A DNA stretch of 64,000 bases from Pholis gunnellus (lineage: Eukaryota; Chordata; Actinopteri; Perciformes; Pholidae), in assembly GCA_910591455.2 (NCBI GenBank), contig OU342821.1, positions 7,254,280-7,318,279 on the forward strand, given 5' to 3'. The position numbers and the translations under genes are program-made. Below, piece by piece: positions 1 to 11,491 of the stretch (its first letter is position 1; each line of letters starts with the position of its first letter). The notes beneath the pieces were generated by a model. It searched no databases, was not told the DNA's origin, and saw only the letters and a list, made by a program, of their open reading frames with translations.

Positions 1-89
1 AAACTTAGGCAGATTTTTATGTTTTTTTTACCACCAGATCACAAATGAAAGCTTCCTGGCATATATCTATACGTGTGTTGTATTATTAT

Positions 90-341
90 TGTTAGGGATT
101 CCTTTTCTGTGAGATGATGACGATGATGTGGCGACGATGACAACGCACTCAAAAGGACGAAGGCAATGACGAGGACGGCGATCTAAGGAGGACGTTGATG
201 AGGAGGAGGATGATGAAAGTGAAAATGAGAAAGATAATGGTGATTGTGACAGTAATAAAGAAGAGGAGGACAATGATGCTGATAATGAGGAGGAGGAAGA
301 TGCCGCTTTAACGTTGATTGTGCGCATATTAAAGACAGTGT
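90..341. repeat. Purine-rich GAN/GAG imperfect repeat
   Basis: The plus strand is a degenerate run of GAT, GAG, GAC and AAG triplets. One plus frame reads as a Glu/Asp-rich stretch from about 167 to 341, but it has no in-frame ATG, and the opposite strand reads as a Ser-rich stretch. Readability in both directions is what a low-complexity repeat gives. It could be the acidic end of an exon lying upstream of the window, but no splice acceptor supports that. Confidence 0.5.
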
Positions 342-3100
342 GATGTGAAAGGAGTTGAGAGAATCGTCTACTTAATGATGATCAATCTATTCATGAGCTC
401 TTCATGTGGAGAGCTCGTGTCCGTCAGCCTGTCGGAGCCAGCGGATGGCTGAAGTAGGAGTTCAGTGATTGGACTTTTGTTTTTCGTGTGTATGACTAAA
501 GACTACCAGGGAGCTGTTAAGTGCTCTTTGACTGGTCGTCCACTGTTAACCTACACTGTTAAATACAAAGCTGTTCATCACATCCCGCTCACTGCAAACA
601 CCTTCAAAAGTCTTTAGGTATAAGTGAGTGTGGGGGAGGAAAGACAGGAAATGGAGCTTGTGAGCATATAATCACATAATAGACTGTCTATGAGGGTGCA
701 TGGAAGTTTAATGAAGAATAAATCATCAATGTTTAGTTATGCAACGGCTTTATGTTATTAATAGAAAATGTGGCTTTGAGGCTTGCGCAATTTGACCCGT
801 TGGTACGGTATATAAAGGGGCTTATTAAGGGGATCACATATTGGCCAGATGTGACCAATACATATTAGGTACAGTTTTCTATTCCGCTCCGCAGACAAGG
901 TTGATCGAAAGCTGCTGATACGTCGCTTCCTGTTCCCCAATAAATTAATAGTATGAAATTCGTAGATCGTAGGCCTTTATAGTGAAACTGGATGTGCAAA
1001 CAATGGCATTTACCGATAATATAAATGTCACCAAAAACGTACTAGATATAGAGCGGCTGTTCAGTCGAATATGTCTCGTCTACCTGACGCATTGATCCTT
1101 TATGTGACTGCGGTTTGTGCAATTTAGAATCTACGGCCCCTGCCAAGGCTCTGATATATTAATAGCCCATATGTGCTGCGTATAAATAAATCCACGGCGC
1201 TGTCCATGGTGCTAAAGTGGTAAACGGATTTGTAAATGAGACTTTAAAATATATATATGTATATATATAGCTGGATGGGGTAATGTGCCCCCTAAACCTG
1301 AACTTCCTGTGAAGAAGGACGCTTATTTTGAAAAGGCACTGCATGTACTTAGCGTATATCGACACACCATCCCTGACACCAAAACCGCCACTTGAGGGGT
1401 ACGTGGAGCTTCATAGTTTGAGGCTTAGTGCCACTGACCAAGCTACGTTGTTTGACGCATTGGTGTGAGAATGTGTTGCCATTGGGACTACCTCGGGTAG
1501 CTGTTAGACCATCTTTCCTCAAAGATACAAGGAGTCAGCACTTACCAGAAACACCTGAAAATCTCTGCCCATAAGACCATTCATTCACTAAAGAAGACCA
1601 CAACAAGTGATTAAATGCTCCAGAAGAAATGAGCTAACGAGGGAACCTTTAAGTTGAGAATATTCTGTTATACAAGCACATCGTCCATTTTCTTGTTTTT
1701 GTTTTCTTGTCAGAACAACAGAAAAGACAAGAAAACCTTTCCTGAATAGAGAAATAGCATCACTAAATAGTGATGCCATGGATAAACAATCAGACCTACA
1801 AAGTAAAAGCCTCAAAACCTTTTCACTTTACATGAACAACAGATATTTTCTAGAGTTGTTTTTTCTGTGTGTCAGAATGACATGGTCTTGCTAACCAGTC
1901 CCATCATTAGCATATCGTGATTCAGTACCATAGCTGGCATTGACGACACTGCAGTTGTGTCCTTTGTATTGTTTAATGTTTATGTTTTTAACAAAAACAA
2001 AGTGTTTTTTTAAATAATTTTTTTATCATGGATAATTTTATGCTTAATAGTTAAATGTTAAACTTTTGTATAGTAAAGTATACTACTCTTGTACCACAAT
2101 CCCATTCCCATCTATTGCCGCTGTTGTGAAGGTTTAAAGAGGCTTTGTTGGTTCAACAGATGATTTTGAAAAGCAATGTACAACTATGACATATATTCTG
2201 AAAAACTGGAAGTTTTGAGTTGCATTCAAAATCTGATGTATTTATTAATAGAAGTACTGTATTTTGAATTGAAGAAGACTCAATTCAAGAAGTAATTCAG
2301 CGAACTCTTATTTCTTTTAAGTCTCAATAGCGTGATTAGGCCTTATCTGTCAAGTTAGCCGTGAGAGGGTAACATGACTTTACTATGTAAAATAGCATCC
2401 ACCCTGGCAAGGTGCAACGACTGCTGCACCAGGGACTGAGCACTGAGCTTTAATTGTTAATAATATCAAGTACAGTTCATAGATAGATAATGTGTTTGTG
2501 GAAGGAAATTATAAACTCTGTGATGCATCTGTTACATTGATATCAGGAAATTGAATCCATTGCTGGAACTCCGACAGCTCAGGAGCAAAGTGTCCGTTAA
2601 TGCTGAGCTCAATAATGAAGCACAGGGCTAGCAGATAAATATCTGAGGGCTAAAACCGTTTGAGGCAAATTTGCGATTGAGGGATGTCTAAATTAAATTA
2701 CCTTGACAGGATTAGATGCTACCTTCTTAATCAAAACATTATTGTTTTCTAAAACCAAGCTAGATGATTCACAATCAGGAGACATAACGGGAAAACTGAT
2801 TACATTCATTGTTCATATGATGTTTATATTGAACAAAGGGTTAAAGACACTGTTTTTGATGTTAATCCTAATCCTAATTATTGAAAAGCGCATTCCAATT
2901 AAATTAATACCTTTTTTTGTGTTGCTTCCAGATGTCTGGTTTGTGCTGGCCCACACTTTAGAGGAGCAATTACAGTACCCTGCTGTTAAGAAATTAAGCT
3001 AATTATATTCTGTTTATTGCCAGCAACCAACAATGGATTGATCCTATAGCTCGTCTGCAGTATTCATGTTAAACAATGTCTTCATCCATCATTAGGCCCT
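342..3100. other. Intergenic stretch, no gene seen
   Basis: AT-rich sequence with only short ORFs of no protein-like character. I see no splice-bounded exon, tRNA or long repeat. A short TA-rich tract lies near 1245-1270. Confidence 0.5.
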
Positions 3101-3109
3101 GCAGTGGGC

Positions 3110-3665
3110 TGTGCTGCATACATATACTGGACCCCTTGACGGGCGACACTATTCTCTAGCCCTGACCGTGGCTGGCCCTGCACTGGCTAGATTAGGCGGT
3201 CTCACATCACCCCCGTACTCAGATCTCTCCACTGGCTCCCTGTAGCATTTAGGATCCACTTTAAAATTCTCACTCTCACTTACAGAGCGCTACACGTTCA
3301 GGCTCCTACATATGTGACTGAATTACTTCACCCTTATTCACCCGCCCGCGCTCTCAGGTCAAACATGTTAAATCATCTGTCTGTCCCACGCACACGCCTT
3401 AAGACCCGTGGGGACCGAGCTTTTGGGGCAGTAGCACCAAGGCTGTGGCTCCCCTACGTTTCACACCTGTTTAGACTAGCATTTGACTAAAGACTCATGT
3501 CCTAGGCCTGCTTTCAAACCATGTTTTAATTTAGCTTTTAAACCATGTTTTAATTTTGTACTTTCTGTGTGTGTAAATTATTGGCCCTTATATGGTCACA
3601 GTGTGATTTTTTACGTTTGTAATTCTGTCTATAAAAAGCGCTTTATAAATAAATCTTTCTTACTT
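3110..3665 (+). mobile_element. 3' end of a LINE (L2/CR1-like), 5'-truncated
   Basis: From about 3200 to 3490 one plus frame reads as the C-terminal end of a fish LINE ORF2: an HWLPVAFRIHFKIL motif, then LTYRALHVQAPTYV, an ELLHPYSPARALRSN block, a PRTRLKTRGDRAFG block and AVAPRLWLP, ending at TAA near 3490. These motifs follow the reverse transcriptase domain in this LINE group. The 3' tail near 3630-3660 contains AAAAGCGCTTTATAAATAAA, a typical LINE terminus. The reverse transcriptase and endonuclease are absent, so this is a 5'-truncated dead insertion. The 5' boundary is approximate. Confidence 0.8.
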
Positions 3666-3669
3666 AATA

Positions 3670-4980
3670 TTCCTCTAGTTCCACTAGACTTACAAATAAC
3701 CACTAATAAGTGGGATAACACACTTTTCCATTCCTAAATTATATCCCTTTGACCTGTCTTACCAGAAAAAATGGTCTCCATATATATTTGTGTGAGTGCT
3801 AGAGTGAAGGCAAGTCTACAGGTTGATCGAGTGGGCACCCTCTCAATAACTGGTGTTTTGTTGAGTTGGTCCTATACGTCTCAACAATGTGTTCCAGCGT
3901 CCAACAAGCTAATTAGCATGTTGTCGTCTCTGGCAACTAAACAAAATGTGGTTGTAACAGGGCTATGGGCAACCCCATGGTAACCCCAATTTCGTATGCG
4001 ATATATGAGATATGACATAACATGTTAGTTCGCCAGCATTAGAGGTGTTGGTAGAGGTGCAGGTAGGCTGGTATTTCTTTGTTGTTTTCCCATGTTTACA
4101 GTCTTTATGCTAAGCTAAGCTACTGCTAGCTACGCTTCATATTTACCAGGCATGACCTGACACAAAAGCAAAAACGCGTATTTCCCAGGATGTTGAACTG
4201 TTCCTTAAGGACTGCTGTTGTAAAGTGCAGTGACAAGAAAACAGATGTTATTCTGTTGCTGCACAATGTCGGCTGCATGATTTTTAATATTCGTACATTA
4301 TTTTAGCAACTCACTCCACCTTTGAAACTTTACGTGAGTAATGATCGCAGCATGGCAGGGCCGGATCCAGGATTTTTTAAACACTGGGCTAACGAGTCCA
4401 AATTTCTCCAGTGCAAGCCCGCCCAGATGAGACGTTTTTGACCAGACACCAGACTTTTTAAAGAATATTTTAAAACATCCAATTCTTTATTTTATTTTAT
4501 TTATTAATTAAACTTTTCTAATCATATTTCCTGTAAAAAGTATTTCCCCACACGAAAATTATGTTTCTCTACAATGGTATATTGGAGGATAAGAAATCCC
4601 ATTAATTGTAATCTATTGAGTGTCTGCATTAAAAAGAGCATCATTGTAAGATATGTAGCCAAAAACGATTAGAATCATCTTTAACAATGTGAAATATGTG
4701 TTTAATCATAGAATGGAAATTCCATTTGATGTAATGTATGTAAATTGCCAGACATATTACTTACAGCATGACCTCAGAGTCCTCAATAGCTACGGCCCTG
4801 CAGCCTGGTGAACTTGTCAAAACCTGCTGACGAAAGAAAGAAATGCAAAGAATATATTAAAAACCATCAATACTATAAAACAAATGATAGGTTTGCCTTT
4901 TATTGTTCAATAGAAGTCTTCACCAGCACACACACACAGAGATGAATGCTGCCATGACAGTGGCGTTAAGCATGAAGAGA
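3670..4980. other. Intergenic stretch, nothing recognised
   Basis: No supportable gene. AT-rich sequence with short uninformative ORFs. Confidence 0.45.
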
Positions 4981-5029
4981 AAATGGTTTGTATCTTTCCA
5001 TCTGAGCCAGTTTTTGATGGGCAGGCACA

Positions 5030-5480
5030 GTCAGGGCTAACACCTCACCAGCTCAATATCTCGCTCCCAGCGCTGACTGACCGCAGGGACTGCGCTCTGG
5101 ACCCGCCGAATGCGTCACACCCGCGACTCCCCACCAGACTAACTCTGCACTGCCGATTTTTAAAAGAGAGCACTAATTGCTTAATTGGCGTGCAAAGCGC
5201 CGCTGTTAATGGCACGACGCTTTGCACAGTCCTCGCAGTCTTCCTTACGCCACGTCTGTCTGTCCGTCAGTCAGTCTGCGTCCTGGTGGCGATCCGTGCT
5301 CGCCACATGTGTGTCTGCGGCCCCGGGCCGCGCGCTGTCAGATCAGCTTTCCACGGCAGACAGCACAAGGTCAGCAGACGAGGACCCTCGGCCGGGGCTT
5401 CCCTGCGGTCGCTTAGCTGTCCAGATTCATTCTCAAGACAGCCGGCGTCCTGCACTCATAGAGCAGCCGTCAGGGTGGCA
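5030..5480. promoter_or_regulatory. CpG-rich, ORF-dense island
   Basis: This segment is clearly richer in G+C and CpG than its flanks. It is open in several overlapping frames on both strands, up to 168 codons on plus. ORFs open in many frames at once indicate composition, not coding. No start, donor or recognisable protein was found. It may be a CpG island (promoter or first-exon region) of a gene whose other exons I cannot see. Confidence 0.35.
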
Positions 5481-5599
5481 CCATTCTAAAGCCAAACGAA
5501 CACACTCACAGCTAAATCTCTTCCATCTAAAAGCCCCCTCTCGACATTTTGGGAGATTCACTGATTTGCTGTCTCACTGACGGTGAGATATCGATATGT

Positions 5600-6304
5600 A
5601 GTTTCATCACTCAGAGACAGCTCAGTGCTATAAGAGCTGCTGCTGATGATGATCTACCTCTAAAGCTCACTCATTAATATATGTTATATGATATCTCAAT
5701 TGTTTAATCTGTAGAAAAGTGTAAAATAAAAAATTATAAAACACACTATCTCAATTTAGCATAGCGTTTATACGAACAAACGAGATATAATGGGTTAATT
5801 AACGATCTTTAGAGGCACGGGTAGGCAGATTTTATTAACCAGGCTGGCTGGTTCATGTCTTTATGCTAAGCTAACAGCCTTCTGGCTGTGAGATATGAGA
5901 GTGGTATCTCTCTCATCATCTTACTTCCGGCAAGAATAAGATTACTTCCCAAAATGTTCCATCCATCAATCTATTCCATCAACATCAAATAAATAAAAGT
6001 AATGTCACATGATAACTGAGCTAGACGATGAGATGTGATGAGATGAGAGCCCCAGAAAAAACTCGTAAGTGGATATTGAGCTTCAATATTTTTGTCAATA
6101 CAAAAATGTACACAGCCTGCTGACCACAGTTAAGGACTGTCACACATTGCACCATCATGTCTCTTTTATGTGTTAAGAATTGTCAACAGTCGGAATATAA
6201 TAGTACGTTTCAGGTAATTGTCTGACATGCAGACGTCAACACAGCAGTGAGGAGTCCATCTCTGATCACCAGGCCATGACCCCCCGCCCCCCCACACACG
6301 CACA

Positions 6305-6368
<64 letters not shown>

Positions 6369-7600
6369 GAGTAACAACACACAGGGAATGAACAGAGTCT
6401 TAATAGACCGGTAGAGGACAAAATGTGAGCCGCTTAGGACTCTTGATTGCAATCATTGGACAGCTTGGGCGGAAATTGGTCCTGCCGCTTAATGTGTCTC
6501 CGTGTCAGACAGTAAACACTGAGGAGGACTGAAGAGGTTCACCTTCCAAACCCTCAGCCCACACAAACAACCCTCACGTACACACACAAACACATACACA
6601 GACAGGACGGGCTGCTAATGTCCCCAAGAGGCTGCTCTGGTCATTACATCCCAAGGTGAGAGACAGAATGAAAGAGGTTCAAAGCAGAATTGATCATCAT
6701 TTATTCCATTCACAACACTCAGTATGGAGGGGAATGGAATCGCGTACCGTCAGTGCTCCGGTGTCAGCAATAAGAACAGATACAATAAAACACAAAGACA
6801 ACAGTGCAAGTTATTTCATTTTGATTGGCGATTTGCCAAGTACTGTTGTCTACATCTGCTCATAGTTGGCAGTTTGGAAGTTTGGAAGAAGATAGTTAAA
6901 GGCCACCATTAAAGATGTGGTTTATATTTTACAGCACAAATTGGAAATTGTTGGTGCCCAAAAAACGCGGGATTGTTGCAGCCTGGTGTGCTTCATAATG
7001 ATTTCAATGAGGATTTGTAGAAGTATGAGGAAGTATAAAAACACACATTTACAAATGTGAGAATCCATTAACAACTTTTATACCATGGTCTGGATGAATG
7101 CTTGATCCTGATTGGCTGCAGGGTATTACATAATTCATAGTAGTGGACACCTACTAAGTTGTTTTCAGAAAATATTGATTTGGGGACAATAACATGGCCG
7201 GATAGATATCTAGTCTTGTTATTAAACGTAGTGTCAAATTATATTTACTGTTTGTCAACCATTTGCAATGTTGTTGACTTTGAATCTTGCTAGCATAAAG
7301 TTAACTTTCTGGCTCGTAGCTGAGCCAAAGGGTTCTATGAGCTGAGCTGTTGAATATCTCCCAAGTCGTATCTACGGTCTGCCCTATTTACTGGAGCAGT
7401 GAACGTTTCCATTGCATAAGGACCTTGCGGGATGGTAACGATTGTTCCAGGTACTAGCAAACCCCTTAGGGTTACCAGGGAAACTGAGTGTATGGCTTGA
7501 GGAAAAACATTTTTAGTTGCAAAACGTATGAAAATAAAAATGAACGATGTTAAAAGCAGGGTTGAAGATGACAGGCTTCTGTCTCAGGAAGATAAATATA
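5600..7600. other. Intergenic stretch with one CA microsatellite
   Basis: No gene identified. The apparent Cys-Val-rich ORFs around 6166-6452 on minus come from the CA repeat. Confidence 0.45.
6294..6367. repeat. (CA)n microsatellite
   Basis: About 70 bp of almost uninterrupted CA dinucleotides, preceded by a short C-rich run. Confidence 0.95.
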
Positions 7601-7613
7601 TTGCTTCACGATG

Positions 7614-7695
7614 GTCAGGATGGCTGAGCGGCCCAGGGTGCTGAGTTCAAGGTTCATGCTCCTCTGGAGCCGTAGGTTTGAAGTCGATGTTTTTA
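7614..7695 (+). pseudogene. tRNA-Leu-like pseudogene or SINE head
   Basis: The 5' half, GTCAGGATGGCTGAGCGG, is close to vertebrate tRNA-Leu including the A box. A long variable-arm-like stretch follows, then a B-box-like GGTTTGAAGTC near 7676. The 3' acceptor strand does not pair with the GTCAGGA 5' strand, and the anticodon stem is disrupted, so it is unlikely to be a working tRNA. It could be a decayed tRNA gene or the promoter head of a tRNA-derived SINE. Confidence 0.6.
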
Positions 7696-7946
7696 ACTAA
7701 TGTGGTCATGACGAAACTGTGACGAGTAGTCAGTCACAACCAGTGTGCATTAAGCAATGTGTTTGTGTGGCACCCTGGACATTTTAATGGCTACAATTAT
7801 TTGCAAAATTGTTATTGTATTAGTTTGTGTCATTACCTTGCCCCCCTCACTATTATTTTCTAGTTATTATAATTTAAAACGCTTTGTGTGACTTTTAAAC
7901 TCACCTACTTTCACCTAAAGTAGCTGCAGGGCGATACTAATTTTCG

Positions 7947-7961
7947 CCAATAGGTGGCAGT
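7947..7961 (+). promoter_or_regulatory. CTCF-like motif
   Basis: CCAATAGGTGGCAGT differs from the vertebrate CTCF core (CCASYAGRKGGCRSY) at one position. It lies about 80 bp upstream of the exon-like sequence at 8029. Confidence 0.4.
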
Positions 7962-8028
7962 AGCGGGTTTTGGTATGACTGGCGCAGTAATTCTTGTCTA
8001 AGATCAGCGAGCTAGACCAGCCTTAAGA

Positions 8029-8091
8029 ATGGACAGTCGAGATCACAGAAGCAGATATTCATCTGAGACTGTCTTGTTGTTGTATTCACAG
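8029..8091 (+). CDS. Possible first coding exon, unassigned
   Basis: An ATG opens a 21-codon frame (MDSRDHRSRY...) that ends at CAG followed by GTGAGA, a good splice donor. No downstream exon was recognised and the product is unknown. The case for an exon rests on the strong donor and on a second copy at 8690-8773 where the homology stops exactly at the same CAG. It may instead be part of a decayed repeat. Confidence 0.25.
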
Positions 8092-8430
8092 GTGAGAGAA
8101 GTACACACGCGACATATACATTTATATTAAGTTTGCTCGCTTTTGTAGTGCCATGTTATGACGTTTATAAAGTGTTTAATACTGAAACGTAGGGCGGCTA
8201 ACTGAGGCTAGCATAATTAGCTAAACGAGGCCATTCACGCGCTAGCGGTTCAGCGCCATTGTAACATCAGTAACCTGGCCTGATAGTTGTATTGTTCCCA
8301 TGTAAGGTTATATACAGATACATGGTGTGTCCTGTGACAGATATAAGCAGTAGTTTGTTAGGCTGTATATTTCAGGTTGTGTGTTCACAATTTATGTAAT
8401 TCTTGTCTAACAGCCTCTATACCCCGAGAG

Positions 8431-8461
<31 letters not shown>

Positions 8462-8464
8462 ACA
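8431..8464. repeat. Poly-C followed by (CA)n
   Basis: Seventeen C residues run directly into a short CA repeat. Confidence 0.9.
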
Positions 8465-8689
8465 ATTAAAGTGCTTTCTTTCAATTTGAGCTGTGTGCCA
8501 TCTTCATTTAGTATTAACCAGGAACATATACACTGATATTTCCACATCTGAACAAATCTCACAAGTGTTTCTGTTATTATAACATCAACATTATTCAAAT
8601 AGACCTTGTAGTTAGAGAGATACACTCTTTTGAGTATGGGTATGCAATTTTCGAGCAGAGGCCTAAAATTAGTGCTAGGGGTAAAGAGG

Positions 8690-8773
8690 CTAAGATAAGC
8701 TCGCTGGACCAGAAAGGACAGTCGAGATCGCAGAAGCAGATATTCATCTGAGACTGTCTTGTTGTATTCACAG
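8690..8773 (+). pseudogene. Second, intron-lacking copy of the 8.0-kb exon-like sequence
   Basis: About 80 bp match 7998-8091 closely. The shared part includes the codons for SRYSSETVL and the terminal TATTCACAG, but this copy lacks the ATG (AAG instead) and one TTG codon. After the shared CAG the sequence goes straight on in an open frame, without the GTGAGA donor of the first copy. Confidence 0.4.
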
Positions 8774-8829
8774 CGCAATAAATTCACCTGGAAAACTGAA
8801 TGGAAATTCATCATCATTCAGTGTGTAAC

Positions 8830-10020
8830 ATTTGCACAAAACCAATGCAAGATAAGATAAACTGTTTGTAAAAACTCTTTCAGAACGTTGACGTAAATTG
8901 GCATTACCTATATCGTGGATCCAGCGATCCGAAGACAAATGATGGTGGGACCTGGTTTTAAAAGGGAGCACAGTTTGAAGACCACGAGATGACCAGCTTT
9001 GTGAAGTCAGGTAGGCCCAAAGTCACCTACCTTCACTCACCTCATCTGAGGATTAGTAGTCATGCACATATAACCACCTGAACCTGTGTAAAGTTAGTAT
9101 GCGTTTGTTTGTATGGAGGCATGGGTTCAAATAAATAAACACAGTAATAAATAAATACATTAAATCTGATACCAGTGTTAGATTAATACGCTGTATGCCT
9201 CACTGTGTAGAAGTTCCTATGATCACTATTTTATGTCTAAGGCAAAATGAGGCTTGACTTAAACATTGCTTTTCTAACTTTGAAAAACAAAATTAGACAA
9301 ATAAATACATAGATAAAAATGTACTGAATTGTTATTTATTTAAATATTGGTATCCAATACCGGATCTGCATGTCGTCACCGATAGCTGATTCAGCTATTT
9401 GAGTCAGTTTTGGACTGATATCAGAAATATGTTTCGGTATCGCTCCATCTGAATGAATAAATATTAACGATAATTACTACTATACAAAACTTGGCGCTCT
9501 GTGCATTAGCGTGGGCGGGGCCTCAGGTCTCCGCAGACAGTTGATGATGTCGTCAGCGGGTCTTTACAGCCCTCTGCTCACGTCTGCTGCTGGATGCGGG
9601 ATATATTAACCTTTCTAATGCATTTCCTTGCCATAAAACCTTGAATTGCAGCTGTGTTTGAAAGGCGCTGTGACATTAATTGAACCTTATTGCCTTAAGT
9701 TCTCAAGCCACTAGACTCGTACTAAACCATCTAAATGTTGCAGAAAGTAATGTTCAGGTGTTTTTAATTGAATTATTCTCTTTAGATGACCAACAGACTA
9801 AAGACACTATATTTGGACCAACATGTCAAATCAGTTGAGCTATCCTACTGTATATTTTCAGGCTGTTGGGTGCAAATGAGAAGTCATCAGTGATTGTCCC
9901 TGAATTTATACATCAAAATGTATTTTTACACATTCAAATATTAAACATGACAGCAGTACAACTTGGAATTTTCAACAACGATTTACAAGCATGAAATAAT
10001 TCAAACAAACACATTCAATT
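8830..10020. other. Intergenic stretch
   Basis: No gene seen. A GC-box-like GGGCGGGGCC lies near 9514-9523 within a short CpG-richer patch (9490-9600), but no exon follows it. Confidence 0.4.
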
Positions 10021-10029
10021 ACATTTTTT

Positions 10030-10282
10030 TTTTTTTTTTAATTTAAATCACAAATTAAAGATTTGCCTCAGAGGGCTTTACAATCTGTACACATACGACA
10101 TCCTCTGTCCCAGAACCCTCGCATCGAAACTCCCCCAAAAACCCCTTTAACAGGGAGAAACGAGGAAGAAACCTGTGGGAAAGCAACAGAGGAGGGATCC
10201 CTCTCCCAGGATGGACAGAAGTGCAATAGATGTCATGTGTACAGAATGAACAGAGTTGATGGGTGGGTTGAGTGGGCATTAT
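10030..10282. repeat. Dispersed teleost-type repeat
   Basis: Starts with a poly-T run and contains the segments TTGCCTCAGAGGGCTTTACA and CTCTCCCAGGATGGACAGAA. I recognise this as a short interspersed repeat frequent in fish non-coding DNA. The small ORFs on both strands here are repeat-derived. Confidence 0.55.
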
Positions 10283-10940
10283 TGAGGGCAAATCACTGTC
10301 AAAATCCGAGAGCGCAAATGAGATCTGTGCGCGAGATCTGTGCTCACACGAGCAAAATTGCTTTTACTGTAGTGAAGGATCTGAAAAATGTTTCATCCAC
10401 TAATCACTTGTAAGTTATTTGAGTTTGGGAACTTGCTTTGCAAATAGTTAATATACAAACAGTGATCCTAACCCTGACTCCAAATCCTTAAACCGGTCAA
10501 GAATCTGGAGCCAGGGTTCGGAACGACTGTTTGTATATTAACAGTAAGGACTTACTTTGCAAACAGTTAATATACAAACAGCGATCCTAAACCTAGCTCC
10601 AGATCCCTAAACCGGTCAAGAATCTGGAGCCAGGGTTCGAAACGACTGTTTGTATATTAACAGTAAGGACTTACTTGGCAAACAGTTAATATACAAACAG
10701 TGGGATCTAACCCTCGCTCCAGATCCTTAAACCGGTCAAGAATCTGGAGCCAGGGTCAGGACCCACTGTTTGTATATGAACTGTTTGCCAAACTCACTTA
10801 CAAGTAATTAGTGGATGAAAAAGAGCGATGTAAAAGAGCTCGCCAAAGTAAAATACGTGCGCGGCTGTTTGATTTGCACACGTGGGACCCCTACACACGC
10901 ACGGATCTCATTTATGGATTTTGACAGTGATTTGCCTTCA
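10283..10940. mobile_element. Nested palindromic (foldback) element
   Basis: The ends are inverted copies: 10283-10325 matches the reverse complement of 10902-10940 (shared core GGCAAATCACTGTCAAAATCC). A second inverted pair lies inside it, around 10395-10415 and 10795-10820. The centre holds three palindromic units of about 119 bp. No ORF is present. A non-autonomous DNA transposon or foldback element fits. The possible target duplication (TAT on both sides) is too short to be convincing. Confidence 0.7.
10448..10788. repeat. Three tandem 119-120-bp palindromic units
   Basis: Each unit starts near TTAATATACAAACAG, has its dyad centre at ACCGGT (near 10492, 10611 and 10731), and ends with CTGTTTGTATATTAA or a close variant. 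Each unit can therefore fold on itself with arms of about 45-50 bp and essentially no loop. Confidence 0.85.
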
Positions 10941-10943
10941 TAT

Positions 10944-11471
10944 TAGGGTTTTGTGTTCATTAGTTAACTCTTTTTGAAGAGTTTAAACTGTTTTTTCTTC
11001 GTCTTTTCTTCGTTTTTTCTTAGGGTTTTGTGTTCATTAGTTAACTCTTTTTGAAGAGTTTAAACTGTTTTTTCTTCGTCTTTTCTTCGTTTTTTCTTAG
11101 GGTTTTGTGTTCATTAGTTAACTCTTTTTGAAGAGTTTAAACTGTTTTTTCTTCGTCTTTTCTTCGTTTTTTCTTAGGGTTTTGTGTTCATTAGTTAACT
11201 CTTTTTGAAGAGTTTAAACTGTTTTTTCTTCGTCTTTTCTTCGTTTTTTCTTAGGGTTTTGTGTTCATTAGTTAACTCTTTTTGAAGAGTTTAAACTGTT
11301 TTTTCTTCGTCTTTTCTTCGTTTTTTCTTAGGGTTTTGTGTTCATTAGTTAACTCTTTTTGAAGAGTTTAAACTGTTTTTTCTTCGTCTTTTCTTCATTT
11401 TTTCTTAGGGTTTTGTGTTCATTAGTTAACTCTTTTTGAAGAGTTTAAACTGTTTTTTCTTCGTTTTTTCT
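10944..11471. repeat. 77-bp tandem array derived from the 3' end of the coiled-coil gene
   Basis: Seven head-to-tail copies start at 10944, 11021, 11098, 11175, 11252, 11329 and 11406. The last is 66 bp because 11 bp are missing. The eighth, native copy at 11472 runs into the coding end of the coiled-coil gene. On the minus strand each unit repeats the stop-proximal codons, the TAA stop and the start of the 3' UTR. Near-identity between units implies recent expansion or homogenisation. Confidence 0.95.
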
Positions 11472-11491
11472 TAGGGTTTTGTGTTCATTAG

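Noticed and set aside
67..327. Ser-rich 86-codon minus ORF
   Set aside because: Antisense of a GAN/GAG purine repeat; low complexity explains it.
4983..5580. 168- and 131-codon ORFs as real genes
   Set aside because: Several overlapping frames on both strands are open because of CpG-rich composition, and none shows protein-like or splice support.
6166..6452. Cys-Val-rich minus ORFs
   Set aside because: Translated (CA)n microsatellite.
8407..8817. 136-codon minus ORF
   Set aside because: It runs through a poly-C/CA tract and the exon-like duplicate, with no recognisable domain, start context or splice site.
10944..11471. CRISPR-like or telomeric array
   Set aside because: Units are contiguous with no variable spacers, and the single TTAGGG per 77-bp unit is incidental. 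It is a minisatellite copied from the gene end, and the DNA is vertebrate.
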